Assembly: GCF_003815015.1 (NCBI RefSeq)
Contig: NZ_RKRE01000001.1
Location: forward strand, 504,460 to 568,459
Source: Thermodesulfitimonas autotrophica
GTDB lineage: Bacteria > Bacillota > Desulfotomaculia > Desulfotomaculales > Ammonificaceae
Reading direction: 5' to 3'
Length of the DNA stretch: 64,000 nt
The translations under genes were made by a program, and so were the position numbers. Numbering within the stretch: position 1 is the stretch's first letter; every line of letters starts with the position of its first letter. Below the pieces are notes generated by a model. It saw only the letters and a list, made by a program, of their open reading frames with translations. It was not told the DNA's origin and did not search any database. Shown piece by piece: positions 10,009 through 19,250 of the stretch.

Positions 10009-10401
10009 GTGTCAAACGCAGCAAAAAGAATTGTCCGGATAGAGGTCGGCGCCGTCACGCTACAAGCAGCACTTAACGACTCGCAAACGGCCCGCGCGGT
10101 ATGGGAGGCGCTCCCCATAACCGGAAGTGCTAACCGCTGGGGTGACGAGATCTACTTTTCCGTTCCGCTCACCCTGCCTGAAGAAAACCCGCAGGAACTG
10201 GTCGCCGTAGGCGATATTGCTTACTGGCCGGAAGGGCCAGCCCTCTGCCTCTTTTTCGGGCCGACACCGGTAAGCAGGGGCAGCGAGGTTCGCCCGGCCA
10301 GTCCAGTGAACGTCTGCGGGCGGATTATGGGGGATGCCACGGTGCTTAAAGCGGTCCGGGACGGGACACCGATCAGGATCGTGCGTCCGGAAGAAAAGTA
10401 G
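10009..10401 (+). CDS. Cyclophilin-like fold protein (TM1367 type)
   Basis: The 130-residue protein contains the sequence pattern of TM1367-like proteins: ARAVWEALPITGSANRWGDEI, then GDIAYWPEGPALCLFFGPTP and SPVNVCGRIMGDATVL. These have a cyclophilin-like barrel, but isomerase activity has not been established for the family as far as I know. The GTG at 10009 is chosen because AAGGAG lies 10 bases upstream; the frame is open 59 codons further but reads as non-coding. It is monocistronic, diverging from nfeD. Confidence 0.85.
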   Translation: MSNAAKRIVRIEVGAVTLQAALNDSQTARAVWEALPITGSANRWGDEIYFSVPLTLPEENPQELVAVGDIAYWPEGPALCLFFGPTPVSRGSEVRPASPVNVCGRIMGDATVLKAVRDGTPIRIVRPEEK

Positions 10402-10413
10402 CGCGCGGACCAG

Positions 10414-12120
10414 CTACAGCGCTTCGATCCGCACCGCGTTCTCCTCTTCCGGTTCCTCCTCGAGAAGCGGTGGCTCCGGCGGGCAGACCCGCTCCGCGGT
10501 TAATTCCCCGGCAACGGTAAGGGCGATATTCCGGAGGTGCTCGGCAATCCGGACGTAAGCATTAAGCAGCTCAAGGTGGAGCCGGGATGAGGCTTCCGTT
10601 TCCTTAATCCCTTCTCGTAACCGGTAGATGTGGGTGCTGCGTAATCCCCGTTCTAACTTCAACACCCGGGGATGCAGCTTGATCGCCTGCTCCGCAAGGC
10701 AATAGTCTGCCCGCACCAACGCCTTGTGGGTAAGCCGCATCATCAGGCAGACTTCCTGGTAGATCATCGAAAGCTCTTCCCAACCGGTCGACGAAAAGAT
10801 AATCCGTTCCCGAATCTTCTGCTGTAACTGGGGCACGATGTTCTTACTTATAATGTCGCTGATCAACTCCAGATCGTTCAGCACCTTAATCAAACCCATA
10901 CCCTTCTCGAACTCCCGGCGGCTCAAAGGCCGCCGGAGCAGAAGGGTGATGTAAGCCGTTGCCTTAGAGAAGAGCGTGTTGACCACGTTTTCCTTATAAA
11001 TCATCCGCTCCGTCAAATCGTACTTGTTGAAGCGCAATACCCGGTCCACATCCCGGAACATCCGCAGCACCTCCGCCGAGAGCCGCGCAACTTCCCGGTA
11101 GGCCAGGCCCAGAGCAATCGAAGGGGTGTCGAGCAGGGCCTCGTTCAGGTACCGCGGTTCGAAATCGGGAATCTTTTTTTCCGGCAGCAGCCGTTCTAGT
11201 GCCCGGGCACCGAAATTGCGGAGCGGGAAAAAGGCGCAGGTGACGAAGACGTTAAAGAGGGTATGGGCGTTGGCAACCTGGAAGCTTGGTGACGAAGTAA
11301 CGCTGGTCAACCAGTTGACAAACGGCACCGCAAAAGGAAATACGAGAAAGGTTCCCCCCACCTTGGCTAAAACATGCGCCGCTGCAACCCGCTGCGCTTC
11401 GCGGTGGGAACCAAGACTGGAAAATACCGCCGTAAACGAGGAGCCGACATTTGCACCGAGAATAAAGTAGAAGGCGGCAAGCGTATCGATCAGGCCCTGG
11501 GAGGCCAGCACCACGATAACGCCGAGAGCCGCCGCGCTGCTGTGAACCAGGAAGGTAAAGATCGCGGCGATCAGAATCGCTAGCAGCGGGCTAGAACTTA
11601 CCCCCAGCAGCGCCTCTTTTAAAACAGCCGAGTAGCGCAGGGGCGCCATCGCGTCTCCCATAATCTTCAGGCCTAAGAAGAGAAGCCCAAAGCCGATGAC
11701 CGCCTGCCCCACCCGCCGGTAGCGATCCTTCTTGCTAAAAAAAACGATAAGCGCCCCTACGCCCACGATGGGAAGAGAGATCTCCGTCACCTTGAGGGCG
11801 ATGAGCTGGGCCGTAACCGTGGTCCCGATATCTGCGCCGAGAATCACGGGCAGACACTGGCGCAACGTAACCACCGACGCGGCCGCGAGCCCCACCAGGA
11901 TCACCGTCGTCGCGGTGCTGCTTTGGAAGAGGATCGTGACCACCGCTCCGGCAACAAGCCCGAGAAAGGGCCGGTCGGTTACGGCGCTGAAGATCTGGCG
12001 CAGCCTGTGGCCCGCGATTTTCTGCAGGCCCTCGCTCATGACGCTGATACCGTATAAAAGAAGCCCCATGCCACCTAGCAGCATAAGGGCCATCGTCGTA
12101 AGCGACAATTCCTGCGGCAA
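10414..12120 (-). CDS. Na/Pi cotransporter family protein with PhoU-like C-terminus
   Basis: The 568-residue protein has two inverted Na/Pi repeat units with the signature FQSSTATTVILVGLAAASVV (about 64-85) and the second VHSSAAALGVIVVL, typical of sodium-dependent phosphate transporters. Residues beyond about 345 are soluble, helical and PhoU-like, which suggests feedback on phosphate uptake. The start is TTG at 12120 behind GGGAG. It is convergent with the cyclophilin-like gene, 12 bases away, and appears to be monocistronic with an AT-rich upstream region. Confidence 0.9.
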   Translation of the reverse strand: MPQELSLTTMALMLLGGMGLLLYGISVMSEGLQKIAGHRLRQIFSAVTDRPFLGLVAGAVVTILFQSSTATTVILVGLAAASVVTLRQCLPVILGADIGTTVTAQLIALKVTEISLPIVGVGALIVFFSKKDRYRRVGQAVIGFGLLFLGLKIMGDAMAPLRYSAVLKEALLGVSSSPLLAILIAAIFTFLVHSSAAALGVIVVLASQGLIDTLAAFYFILGANVGSSFTAVFSSLGSHREAQRVAAAHVLAKVGGTFLVFPFAVPFVNWLTSVTSSPSFQVANAHTLFNVFVTCAFFPLRNFGARALERLLPEKKIPDFEPRYLNEALLDTPSIALGLAYREVARLSAEVLRMFRDVDRVLRFNKYDLTERMIYKENVVNTLFSKATAYITLLLRRPLSRREFEKGMGLIKVLNDLELISDIISKNIVPQLQQKIRERIIFSSTGWEELSMIYQEVCLMMRLTHKALVRADYCLAEQAIKLHPRVLKLERGLRSTHIYRLREGIKETEASSRLHLELLNAYVRIAEHLRNIALTVAGELTAERVCPPEPPLLEEEPEEENAVRIEAL

Positions 12121-12237
12121 AACTACACTCCCATGTCTGGCTTCGTCCGTCTAAAAGCTCTCTTAATTAATTATATCGCGAAAACAGGGCACAATTTAAC
12201 GTTCTGCGCGAAATTTTTCGTTCTGGTACCGGATTTC

Positions 12238-14064
12238 TTAATTACCTTTACTCCCGACCAGCGGACCGGACACCTGCGCCCGGGCTACAGCCGGCTCTTT
12301 TAGTTGCAGCCGGATATGTAGCTCCGCAAGCTGGTGCGCCGTAACAGGTGCCGGCGCTCCCGTCATCAGGTCCTGGGCGCTCTGGGTTTTCGGGAAGGGA
12401 ATGACGTCCCGGATGGTCTTTCGCCCGAGAAGCAACATCAGCAGGCGGTCAAAACCGAAGGCGATCCCGCCGTGCGGCGGCGCACCGTACTCGAAGGCCT
12501 CAAGCAGAAAACCGAACTTCTCGGCAGCCTCCTCCGGCCGCAAATCGATCGCCCGGAAGAGCTCTTCCTGGACTTCCCGCCGGTGGATACGGATGCTGCC
12601 GCCCCCGAGCTCGACACCGTTTAAGACCAGGTCGTAAGCCTTAGCCCGGACCCGCCCCGGATCGGTAGCCAGCAGCGGGATATCTTCCTCCCGCGGGGCA
12701 GTGAACGGATGGTGGACGGCGACATAACGCTGCTCCGTCTCGTCGTACTCGAGCAGTGGGAAGTCGACGACCCATAAGAAGGCGAATCCTGCCGGAACCA
12801 AGCCGAGCATCGCCGCGAGGTGCGTCCGCAGCGCCCCGAGGCTGCGCTGCACTACCGGTCGCCGGTCAGCGACGAAAAGGAGGAGGTCTCCCGTGCCCGC
12901 CTCCAGCCGGCCGGCAAGCGCCTCGATTTCCCCCGGCTTAAAGAACTTAAGGATGGGGGATTTGGGTCCCTCAGGCGTAAGCTGAATATAGGCCAATCCC
13001 TTAGCACCGAAAAGAGCCGCGTAGCGGGTAAGCTCGTCAATCTCCCGGCGGCTGAAGGAGGCTGCGCCGGGAACCGCAATTCCCTTGACGCAACCACCGG
13101 CGGCAACCGCCCCCGCAAAAACCTTGAACTCGCTGCCGGCAACGAGATCCGAAACGTCCGTAAGCCTCATCCCGTAACGGAGGTCAGGCTTATCAGTACC
13201 GTAAAACTCCATCGCGTCCGCGTAAGTAAGGCGCGGGAAAGGAGTTTTTACTTCAACCCCCGCCACTTCCCGGCAGACCGCAGCAATGAGCGCCTCGCTC
13301 AGCGACAGCACGTCGTCCACATCGACGAAAGACATCTCGATATCGATCTGGGTGAACTCGGGCTGCCGGTCGGCACGAAGATCCTCGTCCCGAAAACAGC
13401 GCACAATCTGGAAGTAGCGGTCCATCCCGGCCACCATCAGGATCTGCTTGAAAAGCTGGGGAGACTGCGGCAAAGCATAAAAACGTCCCGGGTTCACCCT
13501 ACTCGGTACTAAATAATCGCGCGCTCCTTCCGGCGTGCTCTTGGTGAGCATAGGCGTCTCAATCTCCCAGAAGCCGTGCGCGTCTAAGAAATCACGCACC
13601 GCTTTTGCCGCCCGGTGGCGCATCCGGATCGCTTCCTGCATCTCCGGCCGGCGCAGGTCCAGGTACCGGTAACGAAGCCGCAGGTCCTCGTCAACGTTAA
13701 TCTCGTCCTCGATCAAGAAGGGCGGCGTTTTGGCCCGGTTGAGAATATTACAGGCGGTTGCGTAAACCTCCACTTCCCCGGTTTTAAGCCTGGGGTTTTC
13801 CGTTCCCGGAGGCCGCCTGCGGACCTCGCCCTCGACCCGCAAAACATACTCACCCCGGACCGCTTCCGCTATCTTAAACGCTTCCGCGCTGACCTCCGGG
13901 CTGAAGACCACTTGCACAATCCCCTCGCGGTCCCGAAGATCGATAAAGATGAGACCGCCGTGGTCCCGCCGCCGGTGGACCCATCCGGCCAGAATAACCT
14001 TTCTCCCAACGTCTCGCGCCGCCAAATCCCCACAATAGTCACTACGGTATACTTGCAGTCCCAT
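12238..14064 (-). CDS. aspS: Aspartyl-tRNA synthetase
   Basis: This class II synthetase of about 608 residues has the OB-fold anticodon domain ([23 protein letters not shown]), motif 2 ([16 protein letters not shown]), the bacterial GAD insertion domain, and motif 3 ([13 protein letters not shown]). The open frame begins at 14115, but AGGAGG lies 12 bases before ATG 14064 (or 9 before GTG 14067), so the shorter start is used. It follows hisS in the same operon; the hisS-aspS pair is standard in Firmicutes. Whether it is discriminating or also charges tRNA-Asn cannot be read from sequence alone. Confidence 0.96.
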   Translation of the reverse strand: MGLQVYRSDYCGDLAARDVGRKVILAGWVHRRRDHGGLIFIDLRDREGIVQVVFSPEVSAEAFKIAEAVRGEYVLRVEGEVRRRPPGTENPRLKTGEVEVYATACNILNRAKTPPFLIEDEINVDEDLRLRYRYLDLRRPEMQEAIRMRHRAAKAVRDFLDAHGFWEIETPMLTKSTPEGARDYLVPSRVNPGRFYALPQSPQLFKQILMVAGMDRYFQIVRCFRDEDLRADRQPEFTQIDIEMSFVDVDDVLSLSEALIAAVCREVAGVEVKTPFPRLTYADAMEFYGTDKPDLRYGMRLTDVSDLVAGSEFKVFAGAVAAGGCVKGIAVPGAASFSRREIDELTRYAALFGAKGLAYIQLTPEGPKSPILKFFKPGEIEALAGRLEAGTGDLLLFVADRRPVVQRSLGALRTHLAAMLGLVPAGFAFLWVVDFPLLEYDETEQRYVAVHHPFTAPREEDIPLLATDPGRVRAKAYDLVLNGVELGGGSIRIHRREVQEELFRAIDLRPEEAAEKFGFLLEAFEYGAPPHGGIAFGFDRLLMLLLGRKTIRDVIPFPKTQSAQDLMTGAPAPVTAHQLAELHIRLQLKEPAVARAQVSGPLVGSKGN

Positions 14065-14136
14065 CACTACCAAGATCCTCCTGCTCTTTTTGCCAGATAG
14101 CGCCGCCAGATTCAAAAATCCTCGGGCGTCCGTCCT

Positions 14137-15396
14137 TCACTGCCCCAGGCGCTCTTTAAGCCACGAAACAAGCGCCACCTCCGGAACCTCCACCTGTTCC
14201 CCTGTTTCCATGGCGCGCACGGAGACATTGCCCCGGTCGAGTTCCTCCTCGCCGACGATAACCACCCATCGCGCGGCGCGCTTGTTTGCCTGTTTCAGCT
14301 GTCCCTTGAGCCCCCGCCCGCTGTAATCCCGCTCCGTCGCGATCCCGGCAGCCCGGAGCCGCCGGAGAATTGCGGGGACACGCCCGGCTGCCCTCTCCCC
14401 CGCAAAGGCAACAAAGACCTCTGGCGCGGCCGCCCCGGGCAGCTCTACCCCCTGCTCCGCAAGCGCAAGCAGGGTCCGCTCTAACCCGACCGCAAACCCG
14501 ACTCCGGGAGTAGGCGGCCCACCGCACGTCTCGACGAGCTTATCGTAACGGCCGCCGCCGCCGATCGCGCTCTGGGCACCGATTCCGGGAACCAGAACCT
14601 CAAAAGCGGTGCCCGTGTAGTAGTCAAGGCCCCGCACGAGACGCCCGTTAACCAAAAAACTTACCCCGCAGGCAGCAAGCTCCTTCTGAACCGCGGCGAA
14701 ATGGCTCCGGCACCCGCCGCAGAGGAAATCAAGCGGGACCGGCGCCTCCTTGAGGAGCTCTCGGCAGCCTTCCTCCTTACAGTCGAGGATCCGGAGGGGA
14801 TTCCGCTCCACCCGCTCAAGGCAGTGGGAGCAAAGCCCGCCGGCTTTACCCCGAAAATATTCCCGGAGCGCAGCGACCAAGGCCTGGCGGCAAGACATAC
14901 AGCCGACGCTGTTGATTTCTAACTGTAGCCCCCGCAGTCCCACCCGGGCGTAAAAATCCATCAAGAGGCAAATCACCTCGGCATCAGCCACCGGCTCGGC
15001 CGTGCCGAAGACTTCCGCCCCGAACTGGTGAAACTGCCGGTAACGTCCCGTCTGGGGGCGGTCGTAGCGGAACATCGGCCCAACGTAGTAAAGTTTCACC
15101 GGCTGTGGCCACTTGTGAAGCCCGTTTTCGATGAAAGCCCGGACCACTCCCGCCGTTCCCTCCGGCCGCAGGGTGAGGCTCCTGCCCCGGCGGTCCCGGA
15201 AGGAGTACATCTCTTTCATCACGATGTCGGTATCCTCACCCACGCCCCGTTGAAAAAGCTCGGTGAATTCAAAGATGGGCGTTCTTATTTCCCGGTAGCC
15301 GTAAACCCTGGTAAGCTCGCGAATCACCCGCTCCAGGTACTGCCACCGCTCCGTCTCTCCCGGAAGGATATCGGCCACACCCCGCGGCTTCTTCAC
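14137..15396 (-). CDS. hisS: Histidyl-tRNA synthetase
   Basis: The class II core is clear: motif 1 region around YGYREIRTPIFEFTELF, motif 2 FRYDRPQTGRYRQFHQFG, the HisA motif RGLDYYTGTAFE and motif 3 GVGFAVGLERT, followed by an anticodon-binding domain. A TTG at 15417 is possible, but AGGGG placed 10 bases before GTG 15396 (VKKPRGVADILPG) makes 419 residues the better choice. It is the first gene of hisS-aspS and has a promoter and terminator hairpin in its leader. Confidence 0.95.
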   Translation of the reverse strand: MKKPRGVADILPGETERWQYLERVIRELTRVYGYREIRTPIFEFTELFQRGVGEDTDIVMKEMYSFRDRRGRSLTLRPEGTAGVVRAFIENGLHKWPQPVKLYYVGPMFRYDRPQTGRYRQFHQFGAEVFGTAEPVADAEVICLLMDFYARVGLRGLQLEINSVGCMSCRQALVAALREYFRGKAGGLCSHCLERVERNPLRILDCKEEGCRELLKEAPVPLDFLCGGCRSHFAAVQKELAACGVSFLVNGRLVRGLDYYTGTAFEVLVPGIGAQSAIGGGGRYDKLVETCGGPPTPGVGFAVGLERTLLALAEQGVELPGAAAPEVFVAFAGERAAGRVPAILRRLRAAGIATERDYSGRGLKGQLKQANKRAARWVVIVGEEELDRGNVSVRAMETGEQVEVPEVALVSWLKERLGQ

Positions 15397-15427
15397 CGTC
15401 TGAAAACCCCTTAGCAATTCTTGATTC

Positions 15428-15522
15428 CAAAACTAAAGAAACCCGCATCCGTCAGCGGGTAAAGGCTCTTTCCGAGGCCACCCGGCCAAAGTAATTTTAC
15501 CACCGCCCGGTGCAAGTTGCAA
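15428..15522 (-). promoter_or_regulatory. hisS-aspS promoter and attenuator-like leader
   Basis: Read on the minus strand, TTGCAA (15522-15517) and TAAAAT (15499-15494) are separated by 17 bases and would start RNA near 15487. About 30 bases later comes a terminator: arms GCGGGT/ACCCGC at 15455-15460 and 15441-15446 followed by TTTCTTTAGTTTT. An upstream CGGGT (15484-15480) can pair with the first arm instead and prevent the terminator. No same-strand gene lies upstream, so the terminator belongs to this leader. It lacks a T-box stem I. The mechanism is inferred. Confidence 0.5.
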
Positions 15523-15623
15523 CGCAAGCGGCTTTTCTTGGTGCTATTCTGGTTATTTTTCTAAAACCGAAGGCATAAAAATCTTTCAGGGAATACGACC
15601 AACACCAGAGACGAGGTGGGCAT

Positions 15624-16022
15624 ATGGGTCTGGAACTTGAAAAGGAACGGTCCCGGGGGCTGAACCTTATTGCCATCGGCCGCGGCACTTTGATGGGCGC
15701 CGTTGCCTCGCTCACCGGAACCCTGCTTATGGCGGCCCTCTTTTATTTCACCAGCCTCTCCGAGAGGACCTTTCCTTACATCGTTTCCTTTGTACTCTTC
15801 CTCAGCGGCATGCTCGGGGGCAGCCTTGCCGCAAGGTCTGCCGGCAACCGCGGGCTCATTCACGGCCTTGCCGCCGGGACGGCCCTTTTCCTTCTGCTGT
15901 GGCTCGCCGCGGTGGCCGTCCTGCCCGGCCCCGTAACTTCCGGGATGCTCCTCAAAAAGTTCTTCCTCCTCGCCTCGGGCGGTGCGCTCGGTGGCTTTCT
16001 CGGTATTGCCCTGCTGCCGTAA
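15624..16022 (+). CDS. TIGR04086 family membrane protein
   Basis: The 132-residue protein has four membrane helices (about 18-42, 48-70, 78-100 and 105-130) with the small-residue pattern typical of TIGR04086, including LFLSGMLGGSLAARSAGNRGLIHGLAAG. Its function is unknown; members occur in spore-forming Firmicutes. The ATG at 15624 has a GAGGTGGG site. It diverges from hisS and ends 3 bases before the convergent peptidase gene stops. Confidence 0.82.
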   Translation: MGLELEKERSRGLNLIAIGRGTLMGAVASLTGTLLMAALFYFTSLSERTFPYIVSFVLFLSGMLGGSLAARSAGNRGLIHGLAAGTALFLLLWLAAVAVLPGPVTSGMLLKKFFLLASGGALGGFLGIALLP

Positions 16023-16025
16023 AAA

Positions 16026-17216
16026 TCACCGCAGCTGGTAAATACCGTCGGGGAAATTGGTAAGCCGCTCCACCCCGTTTGCGGTCACAACTACCGTATT
16101 TTCGATGCCCACCGCCCCTTCACCCGGAAAGACAAACTTCGGCTCAAGCGCAAAAACCATCCCGGGCGCCAGCGTCTCCTCGACCCCCGCGGCGAGCACA
16201 GGAAGCTCGTTGAGTTCAAGACCAACGCCGTGGCCGATAAAACGGACCGGTTGCCGCCAGCCCTGAAAATTATCCGCCAAGTCCGCCTTCCGGGCCATTG
16301 CCACCGCCAGTTCGTAGAGCGCCCCGCCCGTAACACCCGGACGAACAGCCTCCAGAACCGCCGCCTGGATCTCCAGCGCTACGGCGTGGGCCCGCGCCAG
16401 CCGCCCGCTCAGTTCCCCGATCACGAAAACGCGCGTCGCGTCGGTGATGTAACCGCGGTAGGCGAAGCCGTAATCGACATAGAGCGGTTCATCGGCTTTA
16501 AGCCGCCGCCAGCCGGCACCAAACGCGAAGCTCGGGTCAAGACCCAGCCCGGAAACCGGCCCATCAAAGGAGGACGGCGCCGCCCCGCTTGGTCCCGTAA
16601 GCAAGTGCCCCATGAAGAAATCATAGTTCATCCCGCGAAACCGCACCAGACCCTGGTGCCCGAGCCGCCGCGCTTCCCCCTCAAGAAGACCCGCCATCTC
16701 CACCTCCGTCCGGCCCACTTCAGCCACCCGCGGCACAGTAGCAAGCATCTGGTCCAGGCGGCGGCCGCTCTCCGCCAGAATTTCAATCTCGTAGGGCGAC
16801 TTTACCGCCCGCTGTTGGCGGATGAATCCGGAGACGTCGACAAAGCGGGTACCTGGAAACAGTTTCTGGTAGCGCAGATAAATGCTCACCGGCAGGACGT
16901 CGCACTCACACCCCAGAACCTCCGGCACTGGCAGGCCGAAGCCGCTGAGGATCCCGGGAATCTCGCCGAAACGCCGCAAGGGCACCACGTTTTTCAGCGC
17001 CGCCGTCAGGCGCGCCTGCTCGTAATCCCGGCGGACCATGAAAACCGGCTCTCCTTCCGCCGGAATATAGAGGTGCCCGCTCTGGCAGGTCCCGGAGTAG
17101 TAGAGGATGTCCGCGCTTTGAGTCAGAAGCGCCGCCGTGATGCCCTCAGCCTGCAGGCGCCGCTGGAGTCCCTGCACGCGCCGGTAAACTTCCCCCTGGA
17201 GCAACTCTTCCGGCAA
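16026..17216 (-). CDS. M24 family metallopeptidase (Xaa-Pro aminopeptidase-like)
   Basis: The 396-residue protein has a creatinase-like N-terminal domain and a pita-bread catalytic domain. Metal ligands are recognisable as the two aspartates in YVDYGFAYRGYITDATRVF, the histidine in FIGHGVGLELNELP, and the glutamates in ALEPKFVFPGEGAVGIENT. This fits a peptidase cutting N-terminal residues before proline, though substrate specificity cannot be set from sequence. The start is TTG at 17216 behind GGAGGGG. It stands alone, back to back with fapA. Confidence 0.88.
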   Translation of the reverse strand: MPEELLQGEVYRRVQGLQRRLQAEGITAALLTQSADILYYSGTCQSGHLYIPAEGEPVFMVRRDYEQARLTAALKNVVPLRRFGEIPGILSGFGLPVPEVLGCECDVLPVSIYLRYQKLFPGTRFVDVSGFIRQQRAVKSPYEIEILAESGRRLDQMLATVPRVAEVGRTEVEMAGLLEGEARRLGHQGLVRFRGMNYDFFMGHLLTGPSGAAPSSFDGPVSGLGLDPSFAFGAGWRRLKADEPLYVDYGFAYRGYITDATRVFVIGELSGRLARAHAVALEIQAAVLEAVRPGVTGGALYELAVAMARKADLADNFQGWRQPVRFIGHGVGLELNELPVLAAGVEETLAPGMVFALEPKFVFPGEGAVGIENTVVVTANGVERLTNFPDGIYQLR

Positions 17217-17352
17217 AGAAGATCCCCTCCACAGCCATTTGGAAACAGTATAAGAAAATGACTCGCAAAAGTAAATAGCCGGAAATGAAAAGGAGGATTT
17301 TGGGCAATTTTGTCGAATTTTTTACTTTAAGCCCGTCACGGAGGTGAGCGCC

Positions 17353-19182
17353 TTGTCGGAAAGCCAGTTAGTGGAACCCGGGGTGGCATGGGTTAAGGAC
17401 GGAAAAGTTTTTGTCCGTGATCCGGGAGAGAATGGCCCGCCAGCCCTTATTTCCCCTGGCCAGGGCATTCGCCTGATCGTCAACGGCACCGAACAGCAGG
17501 GGTTAACGCCCGTTTACGAAAAAGACAAAATCGAAATCATCCCTGAAACGCATGAGGAGCCCGGGAGGATTGCGGTCCTGGTCGCCCCAACCAAATTCAA
17601 GGCCTACCTTGACGTCCGCCTGACGAAACGCACTACCTACCGGCTCGCCGATACCGAGCCCCAGCAAAACCTTGTTTTAGAAGCGGTGCCGGTAACCGAA
17701 GAACTGATGCCGCTCGACAAAGAGGGACTCTACCGCCTCCTCGCGGAAAACCGCGTCACCCACGGGATTTTGGAAGCGGCGCTTGCCTCCCTCTACGAAA
17801 AACCTACCAACGGACGCCTCCTCATCGCCGAAGGGAAAAGCCCCGAACCGCCGGTCGATGAAAAAGTCCTGATCACCTGTTGCATAGATGGCGAAGCCAG
17901 ACCGGTAATTCTCGAAAACGGAACGGCCGACTACCGTAACCTGGGCCGCTTCCCTTCCGTGGAAGCAGGGGCCGTCCTGGCGGTCAAGCAACCCGGGATA
18001 CCCGGGAAACCCGGCTTCCGCGTCGACGGCGAACCCGTTCAACCGCCGCCGAAGACCGTTGAGTTAGAGGCAGGCCCGGGCGCTACCCTTTCCCCCGACG
18101 CCAAATCCGTAATAGCGACAGTGAGCGGCCGGCCGGTCATCCGCCAGGCGGGTAACCGTTATCTATGTTCGGTAGAACCCTACCTTAAAATCAAGGGTGA
18201 TGTAAACCTCGAAACCGGTCACATAATCTTTAAGGGCGACGTCGAAATCGCCGGTAGCGTGCGCGAAGCGATGCGGGTGGAGGCCGCCGGAAAGGTTTTC
18301 GTCGGCGGCGAGGTTGCTGAAGCAACCATCGTCGCCGAAGGCGATGTCATTGCCCGGAGCATCATCGGCAGCACGGTCCGGGCAGGCGGCCCGAAAGTGT
18401 ACTATGAAAAGGTCAGGCAAACAGTCACCGAAGTAGCGCAGCTTTTAACCCAGGCGTTGCGAAATGTGGAGCCGGCACTCCAGCACGCAGCCGCCCGCGG
18501 CCGCAAACTCACCCCGCCAGGCGCGCTCCTGATGTTAATCGACAGTAAATACCAGCGCCTTCCTCAGGCGGTCAAGGAACTTGTCAAATTAATAGAGACG
18601 GCACCCCAATTCAAAGTCAAGGTACCACCTCCCTGGCGGGAAACCATTTCGAGCTTGAGCGACCTCTTTCTCAAATTTGGCTTGGCTACCGAACAGAATC
18701 TGGAAAACGTTTTGAAGGCTTTGAAAGAGCTTGTCTTGCTCCAGGCGGAAGTTACCGAGCTTGCCTCCGGGGCCCAGGCGGGGATAACAGCCCAATACGT
18801 GCTCAACAGCGATCTTGAGGCCACCGGTAACGTTCAGGTAACGGGCCAGGGAGCATTCAATTCAAATATCCGGGCCGGTGGTGGCGTTCGGGTCCTGGGC
18901 ATCTTCCGCGGTGGTGAAATAGAAGCCCAGGATAATGTTTTTATCGGCCTCGCCGGATCCGATATCGCGGTCAAAACGGTCATTAAAGTGCCCAGCAATA
19001 AAAAGATTGAGATCAAGAAGTCCTATCCCGGCGTGGTACTTTACGTAGGCAGACAGGTAGCCGAGATCACCAAACCGCAGCGCGAGATTCACACCGGCCT
19101 TGATAGCGAAGGGCGCCTCGAAATCAGCGCCATCTCCTGGGAACCCGAAACCCAGGATAAAGGGAAAGAGCCCTCTGCCTGA
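17353..19182 (+). CDS. FapA family protein (DUF342)
   Basis: The 609-residue protein has the DUF342/FapA layout: an N-terminal domain, a central right-handed beta-helix with short repeats (GDVNLETGHIIFKGDVEIAGSV, VAEATIVAEGDVIARSIIGSTV, then SDLEATGNVQVTGQGAFNSN) interrupted by a coiled coil at about 355-470. Related proteins include polymer-forming and MinC-like beta-helices. The role in the cell is not known. GTG 17344 overlaps the GGAGG site, so TTG 17353 is preferred. The gene is monocistronic. Confidence 0.85.
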   Translation: MSESQLVEPGVAWVKDGKVFVRDPGENGPPALISPGQGIRLIVNGTEQQGLTPVYEKDKIEIIPETHEEPGRIAVLVAPTKFKAYLDVRLTKRTTYRLADTEPQQNLVLEAVPVTEELMPLDKEGLYRLLAENRVTHGILEAALASLYEKPTNGRLLIAEGKSPEPPVDEKVLITCCIDGEARPVILENGTADYRNLGRFPSVEAGAVLAVKQPGIPGKPGFRVDGEPVQPPPKTVELEAGPGATLSPDAKSVIATVSGRPVIRQAGNRYLCSVEPYLKIKGDVNLETGHIIFKGDVEIAGSVREAMRVEAAGKVFVGGEVAEATIVAEGDVIARSIIGSTVRAGGPKVYYEKVRQTVTEVAQLLTQALRNVEPALQHAAARGRKLTPPGALLMLIDSKYQRLPQAVKELVKLIETAPQFKVKVPPPWRETISSLSDLFLKFGLATEQNLENVLKALKELVLLQAEVTELASGAQAGITAQYVLNSDLEATGNVQVTGQGAFNSNIRAGGGVRVLGIFRGGEIEAQDNVFIGLAGSDIAVKTVIKVPSNKKIEIKKSYPGVVLYVGRQVAEITKPQREIHTGLDSEGRLEISAISWEPETQDKGKEPSA

Positions 19183-19250
19183 CCGCTGGAAACGCTGACC
19201 AAAACAACCGCCGGGGTCAAACGTCTCCTGCCGCACCGCTGCCGGTGGTC

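Noticed and set aside
15396-15540. T-box riboswitch upstream of hisS
   Set aside because: GGGTGG is present, but the rest of the T-box consensus is missing and the likely promoter leaves no room for stem I.
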